Source: DATLWN01 sp963764315 (lineage in GTDB: Bacteria > Pseudomonadota > Zetaproteobacteria > Mariprofundales > Mariprofundaceae). Taken from it: a DNA stretch of 64,000 nt. Numbering within the stretch: position 1 is the stretch's first letter; each line of letters starts with the position of its first letter. The notes under the pieces are model-generated. The model saw only the letters and a program-made list of their open reading frames with translations, was not told the DNA's origin and did no database searches. The DNA is taken from assembly GCA_963764315.1 (NCBI GenBank), contig CAVXSB010000002.1, forward strand, positions 310,001 to 374,000, written 5' to 3'. A program made the translations under genes and the position numbers. Positions 43,979 through 53,010 of the stretch are shown piece after piece.

Positions 43979-44205
43979 GATTCGGCTGTAACAGGACGAG
44001 AGGGAAAGCCGTCCTCCAGAAACAGGCCCCGCGGGCAGGCATCGACGACGGTCGCATCGTCATGTTCACCTCGATGACGGCGCAGTCCGTCCAGGCCGGC
44101 CGGCAGGGTCGACGGTGACCTCCTGCTCTCTCGCCATAGGCGAAGCGGCGCCTGCGCATGGGACATCATGGGATATTCGTTGGGCTTGCCTATATAGACG
44201 CACGG

Positions 44206-45231
44206 CTAGGTATCATCCCAGCTTCCACAAACCCGATTGCGCCCAGCCGCCTTGGCCCGATACAGCGATTGGTCCGCCGCCGCGATCAGACCATCCGCAT
44301 CGCGCGCATGCACGGGATACGTCGACACCCCGAAGGAGACCGAGATCGTCACCGCCGTATTGCCGACCATGACCGGCTTGTCGTCGATCATCCGGCGCAA
44401 AAGCTCGGCACGCTCATACGCCATTTGCTGCCCCATGTCGGGCAGGACGAGCAGGAACTCCTCCCCCCCATACCGGCAGGGAACATCGCTGCGGCGGCAA
44501 TGCCGCCGGATCAGGCTCCCGAACACCTGCAGCACCTTGTCCCCGAATTGGTGTCCGTGGGTGTCGTTGACGTGCTTGAAGCGGTCCAAATCACCCATCA
44601 CCAGGCTGACCTGATGCTTCTGGCGTTCGGCCCGGGTCAGCTCGCGCACCAGTGTCTCCTCCAGATACCGCCGATTGAACAAATCGGTCAGCGGATCCCG
44701 AATGGCCTGCTCCCGCAGCTGCATATTCAGAAGCTTGATTTCGTCTTCGGCGCGCACCCTTTCGGTAATATCGACGAGCATCAAGATCAACTCCGGGCTC
44801 CCCTCGACCTCCATCGGTGGTCCTCCCGTCAGTTCCGCGATCACCATCGCCCCGTTCTTGCGCATCACATGGATGGTCATGGAAAAATTACCGTCGAATT
44901 CGCCGTTAAGGCCACGGCGTATCATCTCCGCCGCCTTGGCGCGCTCACCCTGGGGGACGACATCCGGCTGCCCCATACACAGCAGCTCATCGATGCTGTA
45001 GCCCGTGATCTCGGCGTATTTGAGATTCACGTAGGTAAAGCGCTGACCATCAGTCAGGCTGATGCCGATCAGCGACTGCTCGATCAAACACCGGAATTTC
45101 TCCTCCGATGCCTGCAAGGCACGGCTGATGTATTCATTATCGCGCAGGGCCATGGCCAGTGCTGCCTCGCAGCGTTGCAGGCGTTGCGCAAGCACCGGTA
45201 GCGTCGCATCCGGCTCATGTCGCTCAGGCAT
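44206..45231 (-). CDS. PAS-GGDEF diguanylate cyclase
   Basis: Protein of 341 aa. A short coiled N-terminus is followed by a PAS domain (about residues 40-160; FRCLIEQSLIGISLTDGQRF ... YVNLKYAEITGYS; LVDITERVRAED). A GGDEF domain follows with an intact RYGGEEFLL active site near residue 255 and DPLTDLFNRRYLEE at its start. It should synthesise cyclic di-GMP in response to a ligand or redox state sensed by PAS. No transmembrane segment. The 227 bases between it and the peroxidase stop contain no gene I can support. Divergent from the TPR gene. Confidence 0.92.
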   Translation of the reverse strand: MPERHEPDATLPVLAQRLQRCEAALAMALRDNEYISRALQASEEKFRCLIEQSLIGISLTDGQRFTYVNLKYAEITGYSIDELLCMGQPDVVPQGERAKAAEMIRRGLNGEFDGNFSMTIHVMRKNGAMVIAELTGGPPMEVEGSPELILMLVDITERVRAEDEIKLLNMQLREQAIRDPLTDLFNRRYLEETLVRELTRAERQKHQVSLVMGDLDRFKHVNDTHGHQFGDKVLQVFGSLIRRHCRRSDVPCRYGGEEFLLVLPDMGQQMAYERAELLRRMIDDKPVMVGNTAVTISVSFGVSTYPVHARDADGLIAAADQSLYRAKAAGRNRVCGSWDDT

Positions 45232-45428
45232 CGGCGCACTCGGCGGCAGATCGGTTCATATCATCAAGCGCATCGGCCATCGGCCCTCCAGCAATGGATA
45301 CACCGTCATGCACGCGGTACGAACCGCTACGGCCCATGCCTCCTGCATCTACTATAGCCGGAATCCCCGCGCATGCATGGGAATGCCGATCATGGCGGAT
45401 GGGCCATCGGCTGTTACGATGGCTCCTC

Positions 45429-46808
45429 ATGGCCAGCCACCACGAAGCCGAAACCCTGTTCTACACGGGCACGCGCCTGATGGACGACGATGCCATGGCC
45501 GCGGAGCAGGCATTCCGGCAGGCCCTGGCCATCGACCCGAACATCCCCGAACTCCATGCCAACCTCGGGTTGCTGCTGGAGCGATGCGGACGTATGGAAG
45601 AAGCCGAACACCATTACCGCAGCGCCATGGCATTGCGCCCGTCGTTGACGCAGGCATCGCTGAACCTCGCGGTCTTTCTGGACCGGCAACATCGCTTTGG
45701 CGAGGCCGAGTCCCTCTATCGCCATGCCCTGGCGCTCGATCCGGGCTCGGCGCCGGCATGGTCGAACCTGGGCGTACTGCTGGCTGGCCTGAAGCGGGAG
45801 GATGAGGCGGAGACCTGCCACCGCAAAGCCCTGGCGCTGGATCCGAAATTTGATAAGGCGGCGTTCAATCTCGCCTACCTGTTGCTGCGCCAGGGCCGGT
45901 ACGCGGAGGGCTGGCGCCGCCTCGAGGCCAGACAATGGTATATCCCGCTGGAGCATCACCTGCGCTGTCCCCGCTGGCAGGGCGAATCGTTGCGGGGAAA
46001 ATCCCTGCTGATCGGGCTGGAGGCCGGACACGGCGACATGATCCAGTTCTGCCGCTACGCCAGCCTGGCGAAACGGCGCGGTGCCACCCGGGTGGCCATA
46101 CTCTGCCATCCAGGCCTGAAAGCGTTGCTCGCCGGTCACCGGGACCTGGACACGGTGATCGCCGCCGACGAACCGTTCGCCGCCGACGGCTGGGATTACT
46201 GGACGCCGCCGCTGAGCCTGCCGCGACTGTTCGGAACCGTCCTGGACAACATCCCCGCCGACCTGCCCTACCTGGCAGTGGACCCCGGGCGGGCGGCGCA
46301 TTGGTCGCACCGCATCGGAGGAGACGATGCCCGGCTCCGGGTCGGCCTGGTCTGGCGCGGCAATCCCAACTTCGAAAACGATGGTGAGCGCTCGCTCCCT
46401 TCGCTGGCAAGCCTGGCGCCGCTGGGGGAGATCGCCGGCACGCGCTTCTTCAGCCTGCAAAAGGGTGCCGGAGAAGACGAGGCGACACGTCCCCCTGCCC
46501 CGCTTTCCCTGACGAATCTCGCCCCTCATATCGGCGATTTCGCCGACACCGCCGCCATCATCGCCAATCTCGACCTGGTGATCACCGTCGACACCGCCGT
46601 CGCCCATCTGGCCGGCGCTCTGGGGCGGCGCTGCTGGGTGCTTCTGCCACACTACAAGCCCGACTGGCGCTGGCTTGCAGCACGTGACGACTCACCGTGG
46701 TATCCGGGCGTCATGCGTCTGTTTCGCCAACGGGCATCGGGGGACTGGGATACGACCATCGCCGCAGTGAAGCAACGCCTTTCGGAGCTGACCGCCACAC
46801 AGGCGTAG
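45429..46808 (+). CDS. TPR protein with glycosyltransferase-like C-terminal domain
   Basis: Protein of 459 aa. Residues about 1-150 form four to five tetratricopeptide repeats (for example AEQAFRQALAIDPNIPELHANL and AESLYRHALALDPGSAPAWSNLG). The C-terminal half has the pattern of GT9/GT41-like domains seen in many TPR proteins: LRVGLVWRGNPNFENDGERS, FFSLQKGAGEDEA, DTAAIIANLDLVITVDTAVAHLAGALG and the DWRWL..SPWYP block. It may glycosylate proteins or work in surface-polysaccharide assembly; no direct evidence. The ATG at 45429 lies just before the first repeat. Confidence 0.82.
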   Translation: MASHHEAETLFYTGTRLMDDDAMAAEQAFRQALAIDPNIPELHANLGLLLERCGRMEEAEHHYRSAMALRPSLTQASLNLAVFLDRQHRFGEAESLYRHALALDPGSAPAWSNLGVLLAGLKREDEAETCHRKALALDPKFDKAAFNLAYLLLRQGRYAEGWRRLEARQWYIPLEHHLRCPRWQGESLRGKSLLIGLEAGHGDMIQFCRYASLAKRRGATRVAILCHPGLKALLAGHRDLDTVIAADEPFAADGWDYWTPPLSLPRLFGTVLDNIPADLPYLAVDPGRAAHWSHRIGGDDARLRVGLVWRGNPNFENDGERSLPSLASLAPLGEIAGTRFFSLQKGAGEDEATRPPAPLSLTNLAPHIGDFADTAAIIANLDLVITVDTAVAHLAGALGRRCWVLLPHYKPDWRWLAARDDSPWYPGVMRLFRQRASGDWDTTIAAVKQRLSELTATQA

Positions 46809-46815
46809 CTGCCGA

Positions 46816-47574
46816 TCAGTGTGCCTGCTGGGCGGCCCGTTGCGGCAAGATCAGGATCAGCAGCGCCATCGCCACCACCAGCGTACCCGAAGCGACATAG
46901 CGACTGAGATCCAGGCCACCGTGCGCGATGGGCTTGTCGAGGAAATCGCCGACGACGGCACCCAGTGGGCGCGTCAGGATGAATGCGGCCCAGAACAGGG
47001 CCGTGCGTGAGATGCGTGTCAGCGCATACATGCCGGCGATGATGACAAGCATGGCTCCGAACAGCATCGCTCCCCTCTCATAGCCCAGGCCGGCGGAATC
47101 CGCGGCCCAGTCGCCCAGCGCCGTGCCCAGGGTCTGCGAGAACATGATCGTGACCCAATAGAACGCCTCGGAGCGTGGTGAGGCGACCGTATAGATGGCC
47201 ACCGAACCCAGTGTGCGATGCCAGATCCAAAGCGATGCCACCAGCAGCGCCAGCAGCAGCGTCGTGCCGCCGGCGTAGCCGATGCCCAGCGAGCGGTCGG
47301 TGAAATCGGCCATGGTGGTGCCTACCGTCGTCGTGGCGATGATCGTCAGCCAGTACACAAGGGGATGGAAGCGACGGGCCAGCACCTGCACCGTCACCAT
47401 GACGGCAAAGATGGCTGCGAAGATACCCGTGCTGAGCAAATACCCCAGATGCATGGACATCGACAGGGTGTCGCCCCCGGTTTCGCCCAGGGTGGTGGCA
47501 AGGATCTTGATCGCCCAGAACCCGAGCGTCACCTCCGGAACCTTGCTCAAAACCTGGCGCTGACTATCGTTCAT
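46816..47574 (-). CDS. COG4705-like integral membrane protein with fourfold motif
   Basis: Protein of 252 aa with about seven to eight transmembrane helices. A motif recurs four times at helix ends: KILATTLGETGGDTLS, IATTTVGTTMADFTD, MFSQTLGTALGDWAAD and LTRPLGAVVGDFLDKP. The common core is T/R-x-x-G-x-x-x-[GA]-D. Such internal repeats suggest a transporter built by duplication, with the conserved aspartates lining a path. It resembles uncharacterised COG4705 proteins; the substrate is unknown. Shares strand with glgP, starting 21 bases after the glgP stop. Confidence 0.78.
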   Translation of the reverse strand: MNDSQRQVLSKVPEVTLGFWAIKILATTLGETGGDTLSMSMHLGYLLSTGIFAAIFAVMVTVQVLARRFHPLVYWLTIIATTTVGTTMADFTDRSLGIGYAGGTTLLLALLVASLWIWHRTLGSVAIYTVASPRSEAFYWVTIMFSQTLGTALGDWAADSAGLGYERGAMLFGAMLVIIAGMYALTRISRTALFWAAFILTRPLGAVVGDFLDKPIAHGGLDLSRYVASGTLVVAMALLILILPQRAAQQAH

Positions 47575-47594
47575 ACGGGTTCCCTTAATGGGAT

Positions 47595-50093
47595 TCAGGC
47601 CGCATCATAGTGCGGGCTCAGCGGCGTAAGCCGCCAAATCTCGCGGTTGTAATCCGCCATCGTACGGTCCGTCGAGAACTTACCGCTGTAAGCCGTGTTC
47701 AGGATACTCATGCGCAACCAGGCCTCGCGATTCTTGAAGGCGGCCGCGGCGCGCCCCTGCGCCTCGACATAGGAGCGGAAATCGGCCGCCACCAGCCAGG
47801 GATCGTGAGGATTGCGGATGGCCCGGATAATCGTCTCGAAGATGCCAGGCTCGAACTGACTGAAGTGCCCACATTCGAGCAGGCGCATCACGCCCTTCAG
47901 ATCCTCGTCGGCAGCGATGATGCCGTTCGGATCGTAGTGCCCGCGTGCCCGCTCGACCTCCTCCGCCGTCAGGCCGAACAGGAAGAAGTTTTCGTCGCCC
48001 ACCTCCTCGCGGATCTCGATATTGGCCCCGTCCAGGGTGCCGATGGTCAGCGCCCCGTTCATCATGAACTTCATATTGCCCGTGCCCGATGCCTCCTTAC
48101 CCGCCGTGGATATCTGCTCGGAGAGGTCGGCAGCCGGACAAATGATCTCCATCGCCGACACGCGGTAGTTCGGAAAGAAGGCGACCTTGAGCAGGCGGCC
48201 GACATCCGGATCGCTGTTGATCACCTGTGCCACGTTGCCGATCAGCTTGATGATCAGCTTGGCCATGTGATAACCCGGCGCCGCCTTGCCGCCGATCAGC
48301 ACGCAGCGCGGTGTCCAGTCCGTAGTGTCCCCACGCTTGATGCGATCGTACAGATGGATCACATGCAACACGTTCAGAAGCTGGCGTTTGTATTCATGGA
48401 TGCGCTTGACCTGCACATCGAACAACGAATTCACATCGAATTGCACGCCGCATTCCTGTTCGACGAGCCGGGACAGGCGCAGCTTGTTTTGTTGCTTGCA
48501 GTCATCCCAGCGTGCGCGGAATTCGGTATCCTCGGCATACGGCGCCAGCCGCTTCAACTGCGTCAGATCGGTAAGCCAATCCTCGCCGATAGTCTCGGAA
48601 ATCAGCTGCGACATCGGCCGGTTGCACCAGGCCATCCAGCGCCGCTGCGTGACGCCATTGGTCTTGTTGTTGAAGCGTTCCGGCCACAACGCGTAGAAAT
48701 CGCCGAACAAGCCGTGCTTCAGCAAATCCGAATGCAGCTGGGCCACGCCGTTGACCGAAAAGCTGCCGACCAGCGCCAGATAGGCCATGCGCACCTGCTG
48801 CACCGGTCCCTCCTCCAGAATGGACATGCGCCGTTGACGATCAAGATCACCGGGCCAACGCAGCGCCACCTCGGCCAGGAAGCGGGCATTGATTTCGTAG
48901 ATGATCTCCAGCAGGCGGGGTAGCAGGCGGCCGAACAGATAGACCGGCCAACGCTCCAGCGCCTCGGGCAGCAGCGTGTGGTTGGTGTAGGCCATGGTAC
49001 GGCGAGTGATATCCCAGGCCTCATCCCATTCCAGACCATAATCGTCGATCAGCAACCGCATCAACTCGGCCACCGCCACGGTCGGGTGGGTGTCGTTGAG
49101 CTGGAAGCAACTCTCGTCGGCGAAGCGGCTGAAGTCTTCGCCATGGCGATCCCGCCACTGGCGGATCACGTCCTTCAGGCTGGCCGAGGCCAGCAGGTAC
49201 TGCTGACGCAGCCGGAGCTCCTTGCCATTCTCATTGGCATCATTCGGATACAACACCATGGTGATGTTCTCGGCCGCGTTCTTCGCCGCCACCGATTCCG
49301 GATAGCTGCCGGCGTTGAATTCGCCGAGATCGAACTCATCGGTCGCCGCCGATTTCCACAGCCGCAGCGTATTGACCGTACCGTTGCGGTAGCCGGGGAT
49401 CGGCGTGTCGAAGGGCACGGCGAGCACGTCGTGGGTATCCACCCAGCGTCGGCGCGGACGCCCCGACGCGTCCTGGTAATGCTCGACACGACCTTCGAAA
49501 TGAATGTGTTGGGTAAATTCGGGGCGCTCAATCTCCCATATATTGCCGTCCCTGAGCCAGTGGTCCGGTTCCTCGACCTGCTGGCCATCGATGACCAGCT
49601 GGCGGAACATGCCGTACTCGTAACGGATGCCGTAGCCGGTCACTGGCAGTTGCAGTGTGGCGCAGCTGTCCATGAAGCAGGCGGCGAGCCGACCCAGGCC
49701 ACCGTTGCCCAACCCCGCGTCATGCTCCTCGTCGAAGGTTTCCTCCATATCCATACCCAGGCCATGCAGGGCCTCGGCCACCTGCGCATCCAGGCCCAGA
49801 TTCAGCACCGCATTGCCCAGTGTGCGGCCCATCAGAAACTCCAGCGACAGGTAATAGGCGCGCCGCTTGGCATGCTGCTCATTGACATGCTTGGTGTCCC
49901 GCCAGCACTCCATCAGGCGGTCGCGGATCGTGAAGGCCAGGGCCTGGTATTTGTAATGACTGATATGGTTGGGCTCATGCCGGCCCAGCGTGCGGATATA
50001 ATGGCGCTGGATGCCACGAATCAGATCCTCGCCCGTCCTGCCGACCGGCGGAACGTCCATTATGTCGAATGCGGGATTCGCTTTGTCATCCAT
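47595..50093 (-). CDS. glgP: glycogen/maltodextrin phosphorylase
   Basis: GT35 enzyme of 832 aa that releases glucose-1-phosphate from alpha-1,4-glucans. The PLP-lysine block EASGTGNMKFMMNGALTIG lies near residue 675. The N-terminal catalytic core shows YYLSLEFLMGRTLGNA, GLGNGGLGRLAACFMDS and LLLDTHPTVA-type features (here QLNDTHPTVAVAELMRLL). C-terminal GTLDGANIEI is present. ATG 50093 (MDDKANPAF) has an AAAGGTGG site upstream. Glycogen partner malQ is at 82-1548; glgA, glgB and glgC are not in the window. Confidence 0.96.
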   Translation of the reverse strand: MDDKANPAFDIMDVPPVGRTGEDLIRGIQRHYIRTLGRHEPNHISHYKYQALAFTIRDRLMECWRDTKHVNEQHAKRRAYYLSLEFLMGRTLGNAVLNLGLDAQVAEALHGLGMDMEETFDEEHDAGLGNGGLGRLAACFMDSCATLQLPVTGYGIRYEYGMFRQLVIDGQQVEEPDHWLRDGNIWEIERPEFTQHIHFEGRVEHYQDASGRPRRRWVDTHDVLAVPFDTPIPGYRNGTVNTLRLWKSAATDEFDLGEFNAGSYPESVAAKNAAENITMVLYPNDANENGKELRLRQQYLLASASLKDVIRQWRDRHGEDFSRFADESCFQLNDTHPTVAVAELMRLLIDDYGLEWDEAWDITRRTMAYTNHTLLPEALERWPVYLFGRLLPRLLEIIYEINARFLAEVALRWPGDLDRQRRMSILEEGPVQQVRMAYLALVGSFSVNGVAQLHSDLLKHGLFGDFYALWPERFNNKTNGVTQRRWMAWCNRPMSQLISETIGEDWLTDLTQLKRLAPYAEDTEFRARWDDCKQQNKLRLSRLVEQECGVQFDVNSLFDVQVKRIHEYKRQLLNVLHVIHLYDRIKRGDTTDWTPRCVLIGGKAAPGYHMAKLIIKLIGNVAQVINSDPDVGRLLKVAFFPNYRVSAMEIICPAADLSEQISTAGKEASGTGNMKFMMNGALTIGTLDGANIEIREEVGDENFFLFGLTAEEVERARGHYDPNGIIAADEDLKGVMRLLECGHFSQFEPGIFETIIRAIRNPHDPWLVAADFRSYVEAQGRAAAAFKNREAWLRMSILNTAYSGKFSTDRTMADYNREIWRLTPLSPHYDAA

Positions 50094-50300
50094 GGGCGCC
50101 ACCTTTTGCGGGAGATTTATAGACACCCTACTGCGAACCGGTATGGAATTAACCGTAGCATTGCCATGGACTATATCAAGCAATATCCCTCCATATGAAG
50201 GGGGAAAGCCACCACGGCACGTGGATAAACTCACCCATATAGGTAGGCTCCTATTCCTGCCAGAAGCAAAGACCGGTTGGCCTTGGAGCTGCTTTCGATC

Positions 50301-51767
50301 ATGACGGATTATCAAGAAATCTTCCCGTGGAATGCCAATTTGGAAACCGGCATCCAAGCCATCGATGTACAGCACAAGCGGCTCGTCGAGTTGATCAACA
50401 TGCTGGCCAAGCATCTGGCCTACCAATCCAGCGACCTGAGCCTGGACGAGGTGTTCCACGAACTCGATGCCTATATCGCACATCATTTCGCCACCGAGGA
50501 GAGGCTGATCCACCGCTATCTGGCCGATGATGCCATGCTTGAGGAACATGAACGGACGCACCGTGATTTCGAGAGACAAATGGCCCACTTCCGGCGTGAG
50601 CGCACGGAGAAGCCCATCGACAAACTGTGCGAGGAGATCCTGGCCTATCTGAGCCACTGGCTGGCCATACATATCCTTGATGCGGACAAGCGCATCGCCA
50701 AGGTGATCCTCTCCGTCCAGGCCGGATTCAGCCTCGATGAGGCCAAGGCCAAGGCAGATCAAGAAATGGTCGGCTTGATGGAGGTGCTGATCGAGACGAT
50801 CCTGTCGATGTACGAAGCCTTGGCGGCCCGCACGTTGCAACTGATGCGGGAGATCAATGAGCGCAAGCGGGCGGAGGAAAGACTGCGCCTGGCAGCCAGC
50901 GTCTACGAGAACACGCTGGAGGCAGTGTTCATCACCGATGCCGAGAAGAAAATCGTCGACGTCAACGATGCGTTCAGCCAGTTCTCCGGTTACCCGCGCC
51001 ACGAGATCATTGGCAAGGACCTGAAGATCCTCAAAAGCGGCCTGCAGGATGAACAATTACAATATCGCTGGAATACGCTAGACAGGAAAGGGCACTGGAG
51101 CGGCGAAATCCGGGGCCGCAACAAGCAAGGCGAGGTCTTTACGGAATGGCTGTCGATGTCCGCCATTCGCAACGAGAATGGGGAGATCGACAACTACGTC
51201 GGCCTGCTGACCAGCGTCACGCAGTTGGTACAGCATCAGCACCAACTGGAGTTCTTCGCGCATCATGATGTGCTTACCCGCCTGCCGAACCGGCTGCTGT
51301 TCACCGACCGCCTACAGCAGGCGATCGCCAAGGCCGAGCGCGACCATCACCATTGCGCCGTCTGCTACATCGACCTGGACGCGTTCAAGGCCGTCAACGA
51401 CAGCTATGGCCATGCCACCGGCGACAAGCTGCTGGTGGAACTCGCCATGCGTATCCGGCACATCCTGCGCGCCAACGATACCTTCGCGCGCCTGGGCGGT
51501 GATGAGTTTGTGCTACTGATGGAGGATCTCGCTCGCCCGGAGGATAGCCACATCTTCCTGAAACGGGTGATGAAGGAGATCGCACGACCGTTCGAGATCG
51601 GAGGAAACGTCATCCATATCAGCGCCAGCATCGGCGTTGACCTGTTCTCCGCCGGGGCCAAGGAGGCCGCCGTACTGCTGGAACAGGCGGATCAGGCCAT
51701 GTACCGCGTCAAGAAAGCCGGAAAATCGAGCTATGCCTTCTTCGACCAGGAGGACCAGGCGGCTTAG
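50301..51767 (+). CDS. hemerythrin-PAS-GGDEF protein
   Basis: Protein of 488 aa, cytoplasmic. Residues about 1-140 form a bacteriohemerythrin domain with the iron-ligand pattern: FPWN...GIQAIDVQHKRLVELIN, DAYIAHHFATEE, HERTHRDFERQ and HWLAIHILDADKR. A helical linker, a PAS domain (about 210-325; VFITDAEKKIVDVNDAFSQF) and a GGDEF domain (DVLTRLPNRLLFTDRL; RLGGDEFVLL near residue 400) follow. Oxygen or iron binding would tune c-di-GMP synthesis. The ATG at 50301 was chosen over TTG 50277. Divergent from glgP across about 207 bases. Confidence 0.92.
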   Translation: MTDYQEIFPWNANLETGIQAIDVQHKRLVELINMLAKHLAYQSSDLSLDEVFHELDAYIAHHFATEERLIHRYLADDAMLEEHERTHRDFERQMAHFRRERTEKPIDKLCEEILAYLSHWLAIHILDADKRIAKVILSVQAGFSLDEAKAKADQEMVGLMEVLIETILSMYEALAARTLQLMREINERKRAEERLRLAASVYENTLEAVFITDAEKKIVDVNDAFSQFSGYPRHEIIGKDLKILKSGLQDEQLQYRWNTLDRKGHWSGEIRGRNKQGEVFTEWLSMSAIRNENGEIDNYVGLLTSVTQLVQHQHQLEFFAHHDVLTRLPNRLLFTDRLQQAIAKAERDHHHCAVCYIDLDAFKAVNDSYGHATGDKLLVELAMRIRHILRANDTFARLGGDEFVLLMEDLARPEDSHIFLKRVMKEIARPFEIGGNVIHISASIGVDLFSAGAKEAAVLLEQADQAMYRVKKAGKSSYAFFDQEDQAA

Positions 51768-51804
51768 GTCCCGATCGCCGCAGCATCGCGGACAGCCAAG
51801 TCGG

Positions 51805-52302
51805 CTACTGGCTGTAAAGCGGGCTGTCCTTGTACAAATCCTGGATGGCCTGGCGCGATAGCCGACCACGCTCGCCAAGGCTCCCCTCGGCCTGACATAG
51901 CTGGGCGTACAGGGGTTCCGCCGCGGCGATCTGCGCCTGCGAAGGCTTGCGCCGCACCGCGAAATAGCCAACCACCTTCCCATCGGCATCGACCTGCGGT
52001 GAGATCGTGGCATCGACCCAGTAATGGTCACCGTTCTTGCAGCGATTCTTGACGGTACCACGCCAATCACGGCCGTCGCCCAGGATGTCCCAGCACCAGG
52101 CATAGGCCACGCAGGGCATGTCGGGATGGCGCACGATATTATGCGACTTGCCCAATAGTTCACTCTCCGTGAATCCCGCCACCCGACAGAACACCTCGTT
52201 AACATAGGTGATGATGCCATTGGTGTCGGTCTTCGAACAGATGAACTCCTCATCTCCCATGCCGTCGTTCTCTTGCTGTGTCACCGGTTCGTTCAAACGC
52301 AT
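51805..52302 (-). CDS. PAS-domain protein resembling the Aer N-terminus, without an output domain
   Basis: Protein of 165 aa. The PAS domain (about 20-130) is of the Aer/energy-taxis type: ICSKTDTNGIITYVNEVFCR, GFTESELLGKSHNIVRHPDMP, DWRGTVKNRCKNGDHYWVDA. These residues normally cradle FAD. The tail has no transmembrane segment, HAMP or MCP signalling domain. It may act in trans on the neighbouring GGDEF protein, which it converges on with 37 bases between stops. The ATG at 52302 follows a GGGAGGG site. Confidence 0.85.
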   Translation of the reverse strand: MRLNEPVTQQENDGMGDEEFICSKTDTNGIITYVNEVFCRVAGFTESELLGKSHNIVRHPDMPCVAYAWCWDILGDGRDWRGTVKNRCKNGDHYWVDATISPQVDADGKVVGYFAVRRKPSQAQIAAAEPLYAQLCQAEGSLGERGRLSRQAIQDLYKDSPLYSQ

Positions 52303-52585
52303 CGCTGCCCTCCCCTCCCATCCAAATCGCACAAAGAGACCATCGCAAGGCTTTCGCGATTCATGTCCGCATTGTTATAAAGAAACCTGTCGATTGTAGC
52401 CTTGCGGACCAATTTAGAGGCGAAGCAAATATATGGTCAACACCAAACTTGGGCGTCTATCCATAACATATACGCATATACCGATCCCCAAAGTGCACGA
52501 ATTGCGCACATGCGGTGACCCCGGATGCCATTTTGCAATTTATCCATAGGTATGAGTGACGCCACCAGTACGGGGTATATCGCAC
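52303..52585. other. AT-rich spacer without a supported gene
   Basis: This stretch between the PAS gene and the second Cys4 gene is relatively AT-rich and carries no convincing frame. An imperfect palindrome, GTGCACGAATTGCGCAC (about 52493-52509), is the only structure I noticed. Promoter elements for the PAS gene should lie at its left end. Confidence 0.4.
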
Positions 52586-52801
52586 TCAGCGATTACGGGT
52601 CTGTCCACCGGGTGGATGACTCGTACAGGCCTTGCGCACGGTGCAGCCCTTGATCCGGCAAGGGGCGCTCCACAACTGTGAAAAACACGGCATGTCGCCT
52701 TCCTGGTGGCGTATGCATTCGATCAGCTCGACCGTATTCAGATACTGGGCGTTTCTGATGCCTAGTGCTACCGCTAGGCGCTGCAATTCCTTATCGACCA
52801 T
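52586..52801 (-). CDS. small helical plus four-cysteine protein (Rho-N/SAP-like), paralogue 2
   Basis: Protein of 71 aa, paralogous to 19658-19855. The N-terminal helical part is ELQRLAVALGIRNAQYLNTV followed by ELIECIRHQEG. The metal-site-like part is PCF-x4-W-x3-C-x4-C-x5-C, matching spacing for spacing; the tail ends HPPG plus a few basic residues. An extra cysteine occurs in ELIEC. The start at 52801 has GGAGGAGGG upstream. It lies about 165 bases from the Fur-box region that serves the divergent beta-barrel gene. Function unknown; nucleic-acid or iron binding is a guess from the fold and cysteines. Confidence 0.75.
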   Translation of the reverse strand: MVDKELQRLAVALGIRNAQYLNTVELIECIRHQEGDMPCFSQLWSAPCRIKGCTVRKACTSHPPGGQTRNR

Positions 52802-52964
52802 GACGCCCTCCTCCGTGGACGGGCCTCCGAGTCGTTTGATGCATGATCTATCCTCCTGTCGCGTCCATGCCATAAATAGCAAACGTGGAAGTCGTTTCCG
52901 CGCCTTATGAATATGGACCAAACCCGCTTGATGAGGCAAGCCGCCTCGCCTGGCCACGATCAGA

Positions 52965-53000
52965 GATAAATGATATTGATAATGATTATCGATATTGATA
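52965..53000. promoter_or_regulatory. Fur box array
   Basis: The 36 bases contain overlapping GATA(A/T)T hexamers. The 19-mer GATAATGATTATCGATATT at 52979-52997 matches the classical Fur consensus GATAATGATAATCATTATC at 15 of 19 positions by my count, and further GATAAAT/GATATT units extend it on both sides. It ends ten bases before the ATG of the gene at 53011, where a bound repressor would block initiation. Confidence 0.85.
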
Positions 53001-53010
53001 GCGTCGGCGC

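Noticed and set aside
43979..44205. Small gene between the peroxidase and the PAS-GGDEF gene
   Set aside because: Frames on the minus strand run into the peroxidase gene and show no homology or convincing ribosome site.
52493..52509. GTGCACGAATTGCGCAC as an operator
   Set aside because: The palindrome is imperfect and far from either neighbouring start; noted only in the spacer entry.
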